Source of the DNA: Ceratodon purpureus
Lineage: Eukaryota; Streptophyta; Bryopsida; Pseudoditrichales; Ditrichaceae
Length of the DNA stretch: 64,000 nucleotides
Assembly (NCBI GenBank): GCA_014871385.1
Contig: CM026426.1
Span: 39,153,799 to 39,217,798 of the forward strand
Direction: 5' to 3'
The notes beneath the pieces are model-generated. The model was not told where the DNA came from, did no database searches, and saw only the letters and a program-made list of their open reading frames with translations. Position numbers and translations under genes: made by a program. Shown here in pieces: positions 11,400 to 22,039 of this stretch (the stretch's first letter is position 1; every line of letters begins with the position of its first letter).

Positions 11400-12360
11400 C
11401 GCAGACGTAAGATTAACCTTGAAGCCTGATTTGCTTGGAATCTGTTACAAACTCCCTTTCCTAACTTGGCGTCCAGTTGAAGCAATTAGGAATTCTTCAT
11501 TTTTTAATTTTTTTTAATTTCTACGATCTCAAATTTGATATAAGTATGCTCAGAAATTTTACATACTCGTCAAAGCCTTGGTGGCTTGGTGTTCCGAGGC
11601 TTCGGGTTCGAACTGACGTGGCAGCCCAGGGTGCTAGTGCCGGGTTCGAATCCACCCTCCGACACCCACCCCACCACGCTTTCTTATGCGCAGTGGATGG
11701 TGCAAACTTTTTTATTTTTTTATTTTTTTTAATTTCTAGGATCTCAGATTTGGTATAAGTATGCTCAGAAATTTTGCATTGCTCGTCAAAGCCTTGGTGG
11801 CTTGGTGTTCCGAGGCTTGTTCGGACTGACGTGGTTGCGCTGGGGTTGGTGCCGGGTTCGAATCCACCCTCCGACACCTCCCACCACGCTTTATGCGTAG
11901 TGGATGGTGCAAACTTTATATTTTTAAATTTTTTCTTCTTTTATAAGTTATTTTCACTAAGGTGTTCTTTTACTGTATATGAAGATTTTACTATCACCAT
12001 TTTTTCAATACTTAGAATTATGTTCGACCATTAGCATAGTCTTCTATAATTCTGAAACTAAATTAAGCAACTGAGTATCCAAGGTTCTTTCCAGAAGTAT
12101 CTTTATATTCCAAAGTCTAATTAGGTTGAGTACCCCCAAGGAAAATTTGAGAGACTCATTCCTTTTTTTGGCTCTCATAAAAATTGTTTTCTAGAAGCAC
12201 ATCCAAAAACCATGATATAGTAAAACATGCATGACGTCACGTATATTTGGTTTTAGAAAAATCTGAACGGTGGTTAGGTGCCTTTATAAGTCTTCAATTT
12301 TTGAGCCAAATTATTTTTGAAAAATTCCAAAATCTCAAATTTTGACGAATTTTGAAAGAA
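11400..12360 (+). repeat. Dispersed AT-rich repeat, copy C, with internal tandem duplication
   Basis: Longest copy of the family at 1-715 and 4985-5755. The segment holding the tRNA-like box is present twice in tandem (about 11525-11710 and 11735-11895). Each copy carries GCCGGGTTCGAATCCACCCTCCGACACC-like sequence followed by a 'ccaccacgcttt' and 'gtggatggtgcaaactt' tail. The second unit has lost about ten bases in the middle. No coding capacity. Confidence 0.75.
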
Positions 12361-13471
12361 TAATTTCCTATTGATAATAATTGTTATGAATTTGGATTAA
12401 CATGAACTATGTGATGGTATAATTTCCATTATTTAATTCCACTTGTTCTAGAAAATCATATTTAAGATCTCACTTTTTGAACCAGGGATGAAACTTGACA
12501 TAAATCAATCCTATGATTTTTCATAAAATCACAAGATCTTATCTTAAAGATCCACACCGTGCAAATGGTAGTAACTAACACAAGAATTCAAGAAAAAATC
12601 AAAATAGACGAAAAGCATCCAACCCCTCAAAAATAGCTTCGCTGAAAGTCGTCCAACGTCGAGAATTTGGACGCTGGAGCGTTAAAGGGTCAAAGGGTCA
12701 AGTGCAAACCTCCATCATCATTATTAACCTTTTATGACAACAACGATGCTTTGGTAAGATTAAACTTCCAAATTAATGAATCTGGAAATTATAGATTCTT
12801 TTTCATTTATTTCCCATTTGCTTCAGCAAGGAGGCTTTGGATGTTTCCCTTCAGTCTCCACTGTGGAGATTCTTTCACACTTGACGAATGTAACTACTAA
12901 GATGGTATTTAGGGGATGGAGATTTTCCCCACACTCATTTAATTTCCGTAATGGTTCAGTTCAGTCGGATAGATCTGACCTTCAAACTTTGTGCCTCCAC
13001 TAATTTCTAAGAGTCGGAAGGTATGGTTTGAATAATTAGAAGTGGATTACTTTGGCTCTATTTGAATCAAATCCTATGCTGTGAAGAATTCACAGTGTAT
13101 TCAAGTTTTAAAGATGGTAGTGGTTAAATAAATTAAAATAATTAAAAAATGGAAAATCTTGAATTGGTTCATTTACTCCAGTCTAAGCTAATCACACTTC
13201 ACTAAATTTTGCAAACTAACCAAATCAGGTTCTAAGCTAATCAGACTTTCATCTTAATCAAAACATGTAATAAGCATGGTTCAAAACGCATATCAAATAT
13301 CACTAAAAAATGGTGAACCACCGTTTTAGCTTCGGCATAAAGCAACTTCAACATTTACAAGCACAACAAAATGGTTTAAAGCAAGTGCACAATGTTTAGA
13401 TACACACAGCAACAGGTTCTCACACTGCTTCATTTTCTATAGCATGCTTGAAATTCTCTGTACTAGGCTAT
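12361..13471. other. Intergenic spacer
   Basis: No gene is supported. The part near 13472 should be the 3' flank of the minus-strand 446-residue gene. Confidence 0.45.
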
Positions 13472-14812
13472 CTACACTACAACCATTTTGAATTGACCAT
13501 GATCGGCCAGGACCGCACCGATGAGTGTAATCTTCTCGTGTCGACCATTTATCTGCACAACATTGGCGTGCAAAATTAAATTCAGCAGAGCTTTTTGCAC
13601 ATAGAGTCTTTGATTAATACTGCAATGTCCATTAGCAACCAACTGAATTTGCGATTGTACCTTGGTATCAGGCTGGCCTGGCCGCTGTATGACTAGGTCA
13701 TACTCTTCTGGAAGTGAGTCTCTGGAGAGGATGATCGAAATCTCGTTCCGAAGATGCGACACAGGCCACGTTCTGCCCACTTCAATGGCCGGCAACAAAG
13801 ACTCTCCCAAAATTACAGAGGTCCTAACCATCTCCACAGCAACTGCTTGATCAATGGCAGTCCAAGCGTCTCCCTCCACACATCTATAACGCAGGTACTG
13901 GTAGTTCACATAAAGCATTTGCCGACCCAGATGATATCTAACCTTAATGCTGTCATGACTCACTACACACTTCAACACATCCCGCCCCTTCTCATACTTG
14001 ACATCCCAACCCAGTGACATCAAGCTACTCAAAAGTTCCTCTGAAGGGTTGTTAAAAATGTACATGGATCTGGTTTTCCGGACACTATCCGCACAGGCAA
14101 ACAAATCCACCATCACATGCACCGGCATGAACCAGTGCACATGAACAGCCCTACTACCTGTGGAGCCTTTCATTGCGGCAGCAATGTCGACAGCAAGCTT
14201 TCTTCTAAAAAACTCACTTGTGTGCATGTCAGGGAGGGGCCACTCTGAATCCGTTAGCTCTGGAAGGGGAAGTGCCTCTAGAGTGCCATAGAGCTGATTG
14301 CCAGACCGCGGCACATACACAGCCCTCAAGTAAAAAGTTCCATCAGTCCTCAAATCCTTGTAACCTCGGCCATTACGAGTCGCCTCACCAACCTCATGAT
14401 GCAGCACAAGGATGACATCTAAAATCGACGTGGGCGGGACCCAATCCTCCCAATACGATGCATAGAGATAGTTGCAGGCTCTAGGCTCGGTGGCTGAAAC
14501 TACAAGGTCCAAATGGATTTGCCTACGCTCATATGCATGCCTTACTAACACGGACTCGAGTTTCATCAAAACCTTGCCTCTAACAGTGCTGTAATTCCAC
14601 TGGAACTCAACGATCCGTGCCTTGTAAGCACCTGCGTTACTCTCCTCTCCTTGTCTGCGTGAGTCTCGAGCCCACGGCCCAGTGGACGCAGGCTTCAGCG
14701 TCACCCAGCTGCCAACCTCCAGTCGCAACGGGATCCACTGTCCACCAACGTCCTGGTCGTTGTAGACGACTATTGATTGCACCCCTGCCCGTGGACGCCG
14801 ACTATTTGCCAT
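13472..14812 (-). CDS. Unrecognised 446-residue protein
   Basis: A single uninterrupted frame from ATG at 14812 to TAG at 13472; I do not recognise the family. The N-terminal 130 residues begin basic (MANSRRPRAG) and have a run of short strands (GSWVTLKPA, YKARIVEFQW, GKVLMKLESVLV), which could be a BAH-like or tudor-like beta domain; this is a weak impression. A middle part rich in aromatic residues follows (HVHWFMPVHVMVDLFACAD). The last 100 residues (RTWPVSHLRNEISIIL...PEEYDLVIQR) have the spacing of a ubiquitin-like fold. There is no signal peptide or membrane segment. Length and lack of internal stops favour a working gene. A second in-frame TAG follows three codons after the first. Confidence 0.65.
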   Translation of the reverse strand: MANSRRPRAGVQSIVVYNDQDVGGQWIPLRLEVGSWVTLKPASTGPWARDSRRQGEESNAGAYKARIVEFQWNYSTVRGKVLMKLESVLVRHAYERRQIHLDLVVSATEPRACNYLYASYWEDWVPPTSILDVILVLHHEVGEATRNGRGYKDLRTDGTFYLRAVYVPRSGNQLYGTLEALPLPELTDSEWPLPDMHTSEFFRRKLAVDIAAAMKGSTGSRAVHVHWFMPVHVMVDLFACADSVRKTRSMYIFNNPSEELLSSLMSLGWDVKYEKGRDVLKCVVSHDSIKVRYHLGRQMLYVNYQYLRYRCVEGDAWTAIDQAVAVEMVRTSVILGESLLPAIEVGRTWPVSHLRNEISIILSRDSLPEEYDLVIQRPGQPDTKVQSQIQLVANGHCSINQRLYVQKALLNLILHANVVQINGRHEKITLIGAVLADHGQFKMVVV

Positions 14813-15526
14813 CGATTATATACCCGTATCACAAACCAAGTAATACAGCAGGAAGCGCTACTCTGCTGCCGCAACAGACCACCGAGGAAGCCAAATATTC
14901 TGGCCCAAAAGACTACTCCAAATCTCCGAAGCTGACTGTGTGCGAACCAATTACCCTCGGCATCCATTTTCCCGGGCCATTATGTCACTGTTTCAGCTGA
15001 CATGGCTAACCCTCCACTACCCCGTCCACATAAAATACAGAAATAGAATCTTATAATATGAAAACTCAAGCGGCTTCAAGGATAGTCACTCGAGTATAAT
15101 CAGCCCACCATGGTACAGAGATGTCCAAATCTCTCTAGTAAATAAATCCGATTGAGTATAGTCCAAACATGTGTGAGTTCTACCTAGGTCACAATGGGAA
15201 ACTCAACCTCTTGCAGCCATTGGCCGAACCCTGCGAACATGATGCTGGAACCGAAGGCTGGCACCAATGGTGATTACCTGCTGAACCGGTTACTTCACTC
15301 CGGGCATTGTACCAAGGGCACAACCGAGGCACATGTTGAGGGCCTCTCCCAGACCCAAAATAATCTCTAATGTCAGAGAGTGATCAATGAAGCTGACATA
15401 GAAAGGATTGGTAAAAAAGTTGAACAGTTTAGCTCGAGTCGAGCTAAATAGCTCATTTGTATTAATTACAGTCGCTTTGGTACAAAATGCACATTTCAGT
15501 GAACTACTCCGGTATTAACACCTCAT
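14813..15526. other. Intergenic, holds one perfect palindrome
   Basis: No gene is supported. The 5' flank of the minus-strand gene lies at the left. At 15428-15448 is a perfect palindrome, the first of the family described for 15428-18167. Confidence 0.5.
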
Positions 15527-16480
15527 CTACAAAATTCCGAGTTCAAAAAATCTAAGTTTAGGAGGGACCTGAGGATGTCTCGGGAGCATCTCCCTGAGTC
15601 TGATTGTGCGAAGGAGAACGAGGTGGGCTCGGACTAGGTCACGCATGGCCTGGTCGGTGCAATGATGGCTTGGCTCACGCAGTGATGCGGGACTCGGATC
15701 CGACTCTGGCAATTTCGCACCACCGGTAGGGGAGCCCAGAATCTTTAGTACTCGCGGAGTAGGTGGGGCACTACCTATCGGCTGGACGTTGGGCAGAACT
15801 GGACCCGCATTTAGGAAAATAGCGGCATTACCGATGCCTTGCAGAGCACCCTGCAAGGCGGCCTGCACGGTCCTCTCTACATCCATTTTCTGCTTCGCCA
15901 TCTTATCTTCTAAGTCTTTCTCCCTATCCCTGGACGCTTGCAGTTCTGCGAGAAGAGCTTGAACATCCGGAGAGAGAGCCGCTCTCTTCGACGGGGAGGC
16001 TTGCCGAGCTGGAGGATTGACCCTCTTTTTCTTCTGTGCCCGTTTCCCAGTACTTCGCGCACCGCCAGTCTTTCTCCGACTTCTTAATCCCTGCTCTGGT
16101 GCAGAAACCCTGTCTCTCATCGTCCGTACGCGTAATGTCGACCTCAGGAAAATCGAGTCTTCTCCCTACTCCACCTTCAGATGCTCTCTGACTCACCGGA
16201 TCTGAAGGGGGAGCATCGCCTTCATTGCTGATGTCTGCAGCACTACAGGAGGGGGTTTGTTCTTCGGTAGGGGCATCCTCCTCCAGTTCTACATCCTCAC
16301 CCTCCTCCACAACTCTGCCTTTCCCTTTCCGCACGGCTCTGCCGTATTCCGGAAAGCTCTCCTTATCGACATAATATGCGTCGGCACTAAAATCGATTGG
16401 GTCCAGAGTCAAACCAAGTGACTGTGCTTCGATCATATGAGCTGAGTCACTATCATCCGCGACGACAAAAGCCGAGATCG
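15527..16480 (-). pseudogene. 3' part of the minus-strand partner gene: acidic, basic and coiled-coil segments
   Basis: Two overlapping minus-strand frames read as one protein tail after a one-base shift near 16125. The first (to about 16125) is acidic and serine-rich (EEGEDVELEEDAPTEEQT). The second is strongly basic (TGKRAQKKKRV, SPSKRAAL) and then forms a short coiled coil (ELQASRDREKDLEDKMAKQK). It ends at TAA 15527. The upstream exon probably ends at 16628 with a strong donor (GCG|GTAAGTG), so 16480-16627 is an intron carrying two palindromes. I recognise no catalytic domain. It is most likely the C-terminus of the gene continuing at 16628-18947. Confidence 0.45.
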
Positions 16481-16627
16481 AGAGCATCATAAAAAAACCA
16501 AAGGCAAGGTAAACAAAGTTTAGGTCGACTCGAGCTAAAGTGTAGAAGTGTAGGCATACATGGTCCATAGGATCAAAACAGTAGAACGATTTAACTCGAC
16601 TCGAGCTAAAGTGTGGAAACACTTACC

Positions 16628-17430
16628 GCGGCGGCTAGTAGGGGCTTCGTTCCACCATAGAGTTGATACACCGCCTCCCCCCGTATTTGCAGAAAGTGTC
16701 GTGGACCTGCAGGTAGAACTCAATTCTCAACTCTGATGGATAGGTCGAGTACTTCCTTTCGATAAACTTCCTGTTGTCTGTGTACAGTGGGTGATCCGAC
16801 GACCTGTACTCAGAGGTTTTGGCGTTGACACTTTGTTCTCAAGTCAATTATCACCAATGAGAAACAGGGTTTTGAGGGGTTCCATTGCGATTCTGCTCTT
16901 TGGGGGGTGTCCATCGAGTCGCTCGTTAGGATCGGGTAGATATTCCGAATTGACTCTTCAGCGACCACTCAAGGTGTTTCGCTCCACCCAAGTAAGCACC
17001 TGGGCGAAGTCCTCATCGTCTCCGCAAATCAGGAGCCAGTGCCGAACATCATTGAAGTGGGGCTGTCCATAGTCATCGATCATTTGGAAGAACTCCATGA
17101 AGAAGGGGTTCTCCAAAGTGTAGTTATGCCTCATCTTGTAGGTTGGGAGGAACCGGAAGTTGATGATTCTAAATGTGAGAGCGTGGCACCAACACCTCCA
17201 TACATCGGAGGGCCAAGATCCGAAGGCAAGTCGAGGCTCCCTGATGAATGGGAGAAACCACATCTGAGCTGATGGACTGAGAAACCCATCTCGAACCTGA
17301 AAAGATTTTCTAAAGAACCCAACCGCATATGGGGAGAGATCCTTGGCGGACTGGTTGCGATACTGTGTAGCTCTAGAGTTAGTCCAGTATGAGTCCGGAA
17401 TACCCCAATCAAGCAGAATGTGCTTGGACT
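16628..17430 (-). pseudogene. Middle part of the minus-strand partner gene, frame-shifted
   Basis: Fragments in different minus frames keep protein-like sequence: about 17240-16975 encodes WPSDVWRCWC...YTLENPFFMEFF...DVRHWLLICGDDEDFAQV, ending in TGA near 16958, and 16700-16628 encodes EAVYQLYGGTKPLLAAA before a GTAAGTG donor. The segment therefore has at least two frame breaks or further short introns. I recognise no family. Its position between better-preserved segments at 17459-18947 and 15527-16480 suggests one long gene. Confidence 0.4.
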
Positions 17431-17458
17431 CCTTGGAGACATGGTAAGCCTTCTTAAA

Positions 17459-17992
17459 CTACTTCCAAGCGGGTATATCAAGGACGCCTCTCTTGATTAG
17501 ATGTAGGGTCGGTTTAATGTTGTTCAGCTCCGCCTGAGCTACAGCCTTACGTTTTCTCCGCTCTACCCACTCCCTGACCGAGTAGCAGTCCTCTAGTACA
17601 TTCGTATTCTGCTTAATGACAACCTTCGGATATGTGTAATTTCGACTTGGCCTAGACTTATGCACGATGTGCTTACACAGCTTCTGGTGATCTGCCTCTG
17701 ACAAGTTCCCGAGCCATTTGAAGAACTCCCTCGAATGCGTTCCATCCTTGTCTCGAACGAACCCCTTTTTCTCATGAAATATCTTGTGAGGTTCGTCGGT
17801 GTCGGGATCTATGAGTCCACCACATGCCGCAGACGCTATCACCTCCTTCCATAGGTCCCATGTTTCATCACTGGAACATATGATCTTCAGCTCGTTTGTC
17901 AGGGAGATATTGTTCTTCCCTCCCTTCTTTGCCACCAGGGCTTGATGGTTGGCCACATCGATCATTGCAAAGCGCACCCTGATTGCTTCCAC
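17459..17992 (-). pseudogene. Segment of the minus-strand partner gene
   Basis: A 177-residue minus frame, beginning MEAIRVRFAMIDVANHQ and ending at TAG 17459. It is alpha-helical in appearance and rich in charged residues (REWVERRKRKAVAQAE). It follows an intron-like stretch (18000-18180) that holds three palindromes. No known domain was recognised. It lies directly downstream of, and probably continues, the INGQHS segment. Confidence 0.45.
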
Positions 17993-18180
17993 AAAGTTCT
18001 ACATATGCACAGGAACTACCTTAGATGATGATTTCACGCAATTACACTTTAGCTCGACTCGAGCTAAAGTGCGTTAGATATACCAGATCATTGAAAACAA
18101 AGAAGATTATAAACATTTAGCTCGACTCGAGCTAATCTCCAAGCAGTTAAGCTCGAGTCGAGCTAAAGTGCTAATGCTAA

Positions 18181-18947
18181 TGAGTCAGTGAACTTACGTC
18201 GTACGTCTTCGAGGCTGGATTTCTTTTCGGACTTGTAGTCCTAGACTCGGTTGCACCAGCGGCGGCATGTTTTGGTTGCGGCTTACCATACTTCATCCAC
18301 ACTATCCTCGCAGCAATGATATTGCTCGCCTAAGTTGGCTTAAAGGGTGCCAGATGGTTCACGCGTTTATAAAATGCTAAGATCTTCCGCAGCTTATCAT
18401 AATCATGGGTCCAAACGATGTGCGCGTCCCACCTTCTGAAGTTCCTCAGCAACTCCTCACTGGCGTTATCCTCGCTGAGAGATTTAGACGCCACAACGCT
18501 GTGTTGCCCGTTGATGATCCAGAATGTATAGCCCCTTAGATCGTCCTCTTGTTATGGTCTTGCAGCCGTATTTGGCATCACACACAGGGTTTGCTTCTGT
18601 GTCCTATCCGGCATGTTGATCAAGTAATTCTTCATCTCCTCCATGCCACGCTTTTCATATGCACGGATAGTCCAATGGGCCGGTGCGGGCTTGCACCGCG
18701 TCATGTCCACACTGAACTTCTTTGGTTGCCCATTCGTTTTGAAGACGAACTCCTCTTGGCAATCAGCGAAGAAACCCTGGTAAATTCGATTGGCACTATC
18801 GAAGTCCAGGACCTCTCCAACCTTGTTCACCTTTGGGAGTTCCCCGAGAACAGAGTTCAAACTTGTTGCCAAGTCCTCCGCAGATAAGAGCAAGTCCTTT
18901 TTGGGCTTTGGCTTGACAGTTTTCTTCTCAAGGCCTTTCTTCTTCAA
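18181..18947 (-). pseudogene. 5' part of the minus-strand partner gene, INGQHS motif
   Basis: The minus frame opens at ATG 18947 with a lysine-rich start (MKKKGLEKKTVKPKPKKD). It contains YTFWIINGQHSVVASKSL and, further on, FYKRVNHLAPFKP and ARIVWMKYGKP. The 'GQHS..A' motif after a hydrophobic strand recalls the G-x-H/R motif of the ParB/sulfiredoxin nuclease fold, but this is only a resemblance. Two in-frame stops (TAA 18554-18552, TAG 18342-18340) sit where Gln and Trp would fit. The start lies only a few hundred bases from the start of the DUF7869-like gene on the other strand, so both may share one promoter region. Confidence 0.5.
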
Positions 18948-19485
18948 TGGTGAGAGGGGTGTGGGAATTGCAGAGGCGCCCCGGCTTTGCGATGGAACTA
19001 TTGCTCTATCCCTACTGCGTCATGTCTGTTGGCTTCCCATTTGGCTCCCGATTGCTATCACACCAGAAATGTCTAAATGAGATTTTCCCATGGTTAGCCT
19101 ATCCTTTGCCTCCGTTGCGGCGAGCGTAGGCTTGCTACCCATTCGCTACCATTTTCAAGGGTGAAGTCCAAGGGGATCCTCTTTGCTACCAAGGGTAACA
19201 ATTTACACTGACGATAATATCCCATTAGCAGAGGGTTTAATCCGGAACCCACGGTCCAGCTTGGTATCTGACACTGTTGGACCCCTTGGTAATTCCATTG
19301 TCGTCGTCCACGTATCACGTTCGTTAGTCGAAGAAGATTCAGAGGATGATTGGAGGTACTCGTTCCAAACGTGGCCTATCAGCCACGTCTATCTAGATGG
19401 AGTTAGCCTAGAGCACCATAGTCAACGTGATGTATATAACCGTTGATTTGCAGAGCGTAACCGATCCCTGGGAGATCGTACCCGA
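18948..19485. promoter_or_regulatory. Divergent promoter region
   Basis: About 540 bp between the starts of the minus-strand INGQHS gene and the plus-strand transposase. A plus frame at 19183-19446 is in register with the transposase frame (one TGA between), so the plus gene may begin here. No TATA box stands out. The role as a shared promoter is inferred from the head-to-head arrangement. Confidence 0.35.
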
Positions 19486-21929
19486 TTGTATGATAGCTCC
19501 TCTAGGAATACCCCCACACCTATATCACGTCACGCTGAGTTTCTGATGACCCAGCCATCAATCAACTCTGTAGCGGCAAACTCGTGCTGCGCTCAGCTCT
19601 GCGTCCAACACTATCCGAAAGATAAAATCTCCACTCTACGGTCGCGTATGTACGACAAGACCATAGTGTAGTTCCGTAACCACATAAAACTGGACGTGCA
19701 TAGACAGATTCACAAGAATTCAGCGGGGAGGAGTGTGGTGACTCTGGAGGGCATAGATGTTTGCCCCCTCGCCTGGATGAGGATTATGGGAGTAAGCTCC
19801 AGTACATTTTATAGAAATGCTAAGTATGGTGATGCTGGTTTCGAAGCTCAATTTCACGGTAATACAGGTTTACGTAAACCTAGAAATCACACAGTGGTAG
19901 CAACTGCCGTCCTAGGGGCCATCCTTGACAGGCATGCCGACCACATGCCCCATAAGAGTCGTGTTCTGCCTTCAGCGGAGACAGTTGTAGCTAAAGTTCT
20001 GCCTTCTAGTTTCAAATGGAGGGAACAGATTCCGATCCTCGATGAGCATTTAGCGGACTGTGGATTGCCTCCTATGTCCGCTTCTAACTTGAGTAAGATC
20101 AGGAGGCTTAGCTATCCAGAATATTACGCCAAACGGGCAGGAGACAACTTTGCTCGTTGCTCAAAATGTGATGAGTTCCAGTCCTAGAAGAAGTTGACGT
20201 TAACAGGATCTAAGGCGTCCCTGTTATGGTCTAAGAAAATGAGGCTGCACAATGACTCTGCAATGGCGCATAGGGCCTTGTACTACCTAAATCGATTCAG
20301 GTCGAAGGCTACTCCTCATGAAGTTCTTACAATTATGCATGACAAGATGGACCACTCCAAGACAGCATCGCTGGCCTTATCCCACAAGGTCAAACACTTA
20401 GACGGTCTCATGAAGCTTCCTCTTGCTGTCACGGGAATGCTTGCTCATGGGCATGTGGATCAGCGTTACGCCCATTATGGCCTTGACATTTACTCACAGG
20501 ACGCTAATTACACGGTTGGATCGTTTGCAAAGCTCCTTCAGGATCTTGAGTCACCCCCAAAATCCACCTCTAGGGAACTCTTTCAAGAAAATCTGTCCCA
20601 CCCATTGTATGCCGCGCTTTTGCATGGTTCAGAGATGTGTTTGGATCCTCTTGGCCCTCCTCTTGAGGTTCCTATTGCTCCTAAACCCTTGCCTCCCATT
20701 CTTAACGTCCAAATGGATAACACTGTCAGCGATAACAAGAATAGATTTGTATTTTCATTTTGGTCCCTATTAGTCGCGAAGCGGGTGTTTCGCGAAGTGT
20801 ACGTGAACTTCATGCTGGTCGGCCATACTCATGACGATATTGATGCCTTTTTCGGGCGATGGAGCATGGCTTTGCGGAGGGAGGACTTCCCCACAGTACC
20901 TCTCCTCATGAAGTCCTTCATGAAAAATGAAGCTGTACCAACAATTCCTCATCTCATTCAGGAGGTCCCAGATTTCAAGAAATTCATCGCGGAGTGGATG
21001 CTTGATGGCGACGATACGTTCATGGGTCACACTAAAGCTCATTAGTTCAAATTCTATGTAGATTCTTTAGGATGCCCAGTCATGAAGTATAAAATCTTCT
21101 GTCACGACGACGACTGGTTGCCAAAAGGAGATGGTTGTGGCATCAAGTTGTGGAAGGAGGATTTAGAAGGTCGATCTTTATGGCCCCGTGGTGTTCCTGG
21201 TGCCGTGGCGCCTCGGGAGATGCGGCACCTACCTGATGTGATTAAGGGCTTCTCGGGTTTTGTAGATCATTGGGAGGGCTATCTTCTGATTCAGTCCAGT
21301 CCAGAAGAATCTATGAGCCACTCTCATACTATTGGAACGATGTTAAAGAGGCTCTTGCCATCCCCTTTGATGAAGTCCCCACCTTAGAGCATGGTTTTTG
21401 GCCATCCACTCGGCTCGCTCACTCCGTCAAAGACAAGTTTCAGGAAGATGGAACTTTGCGCGAGGAGTTCGCAGAGGATGATCACTTTGTTGGTCACAAA
21501 CGAGATCGCCTAGGACCGTCATACCGTGTTGCGCGAGACCTTTTTGTAAGTTACTTCTTAGCATTACGACCCTGCGATGAAGACCATCGTCCTTTCTGGC
21601 TTGCGAGGGCCTTGATTGACCCTAATACGAACCCTGAACTCCCGAACACGATCCAAGTAGAGTTCTACTGTCCAATTTCCCGAGATGTAAAGGTTTTGAA
21701 ATTCTATACCGGCTGGGATGTGGATGGGAGACTCCGTTGGACAGTTGAGAAGGATGTACCTGAGTCTTCGCAGAGTACTGATGCAGTCTTAACAGCTTGG
21801 AAATCAAAAGTTAAGATAAATGGGAACGAGCGGGGGCGTGACAAGGATCCAACGCTAAAGATTCCACTCAAACAACTGGACATTATAAAGGCCTCCTTGG
21901 AGAGATTTGTTTCTCTGGATTCCGAATAA
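19486..21929 (+). pseudogene. DUF7869-like transposase, three in-frame TAGs and one frameshift
   Basis: One plus frame runs from about 19486 to 21387, broken only by TAG at 19669, 20185 and 21043. A shift near 21300 then moves it to a frame that ends in TAA at 21929. Recognisable blocks in order are: a CCAQLCVQHY cysteine motif; ITLEGIDVC-type and HGNTGLRKPRNHT blocks; DHMPHKSRVLPSAE; a zinc-like RCSKCDEF; the RNase H-like core with HDKMDHSKTAS, NVQMDNTVSDNKN and GHTHDDIDAFFGRWS; and a C-terminal region to FVSLDSE. The three acidic motifs match the expected D-D-D/E of a cut-and-paste transposase. Assigning it to the DUF7869 group is from memory of that family's motifs. At all three TAGs Gln would fit, for example in GHTKAH-x-FKFY. 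It may be non-functional, or recently so. Confidence 0.75.
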
Positions 21930-22039
21930 ACATATAGCTTTCAAGTTGGTAGTCTTGAAGTTCTAAATTGAGGCAGATCACTTATATTTGGTTGGAGACA
22001 ACTAAACTCAATTTTGTTCATCCATTCATCCAACATTAT

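Larger units (their letters stand above)
15428..18167. repeat. Six dispersed AGCTCGAGTCGAGCT palindromes
   Basis: Copies of a 21-bp inverted repeat with core TTAGCTCGA-S-TCGAGCTAA lie at 15428-15448, 16519-16539, 16590-16610, 18048-18068, 18116-18136 and 18147-18167. Arms are perfect or within two mismatches. Where intron borders can be seen (16519 and 16590), the copies sit in an intron of the minus-strand gene rather than in coding sequence. A related set with AGGTCGA arms lies at 22062-22863 on the other side of the transposase gene. Such clusters resemble transposase-binding subterminal repeats of CACTA or Mutator-like elements; that role is inference. Confidence 0.85.
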
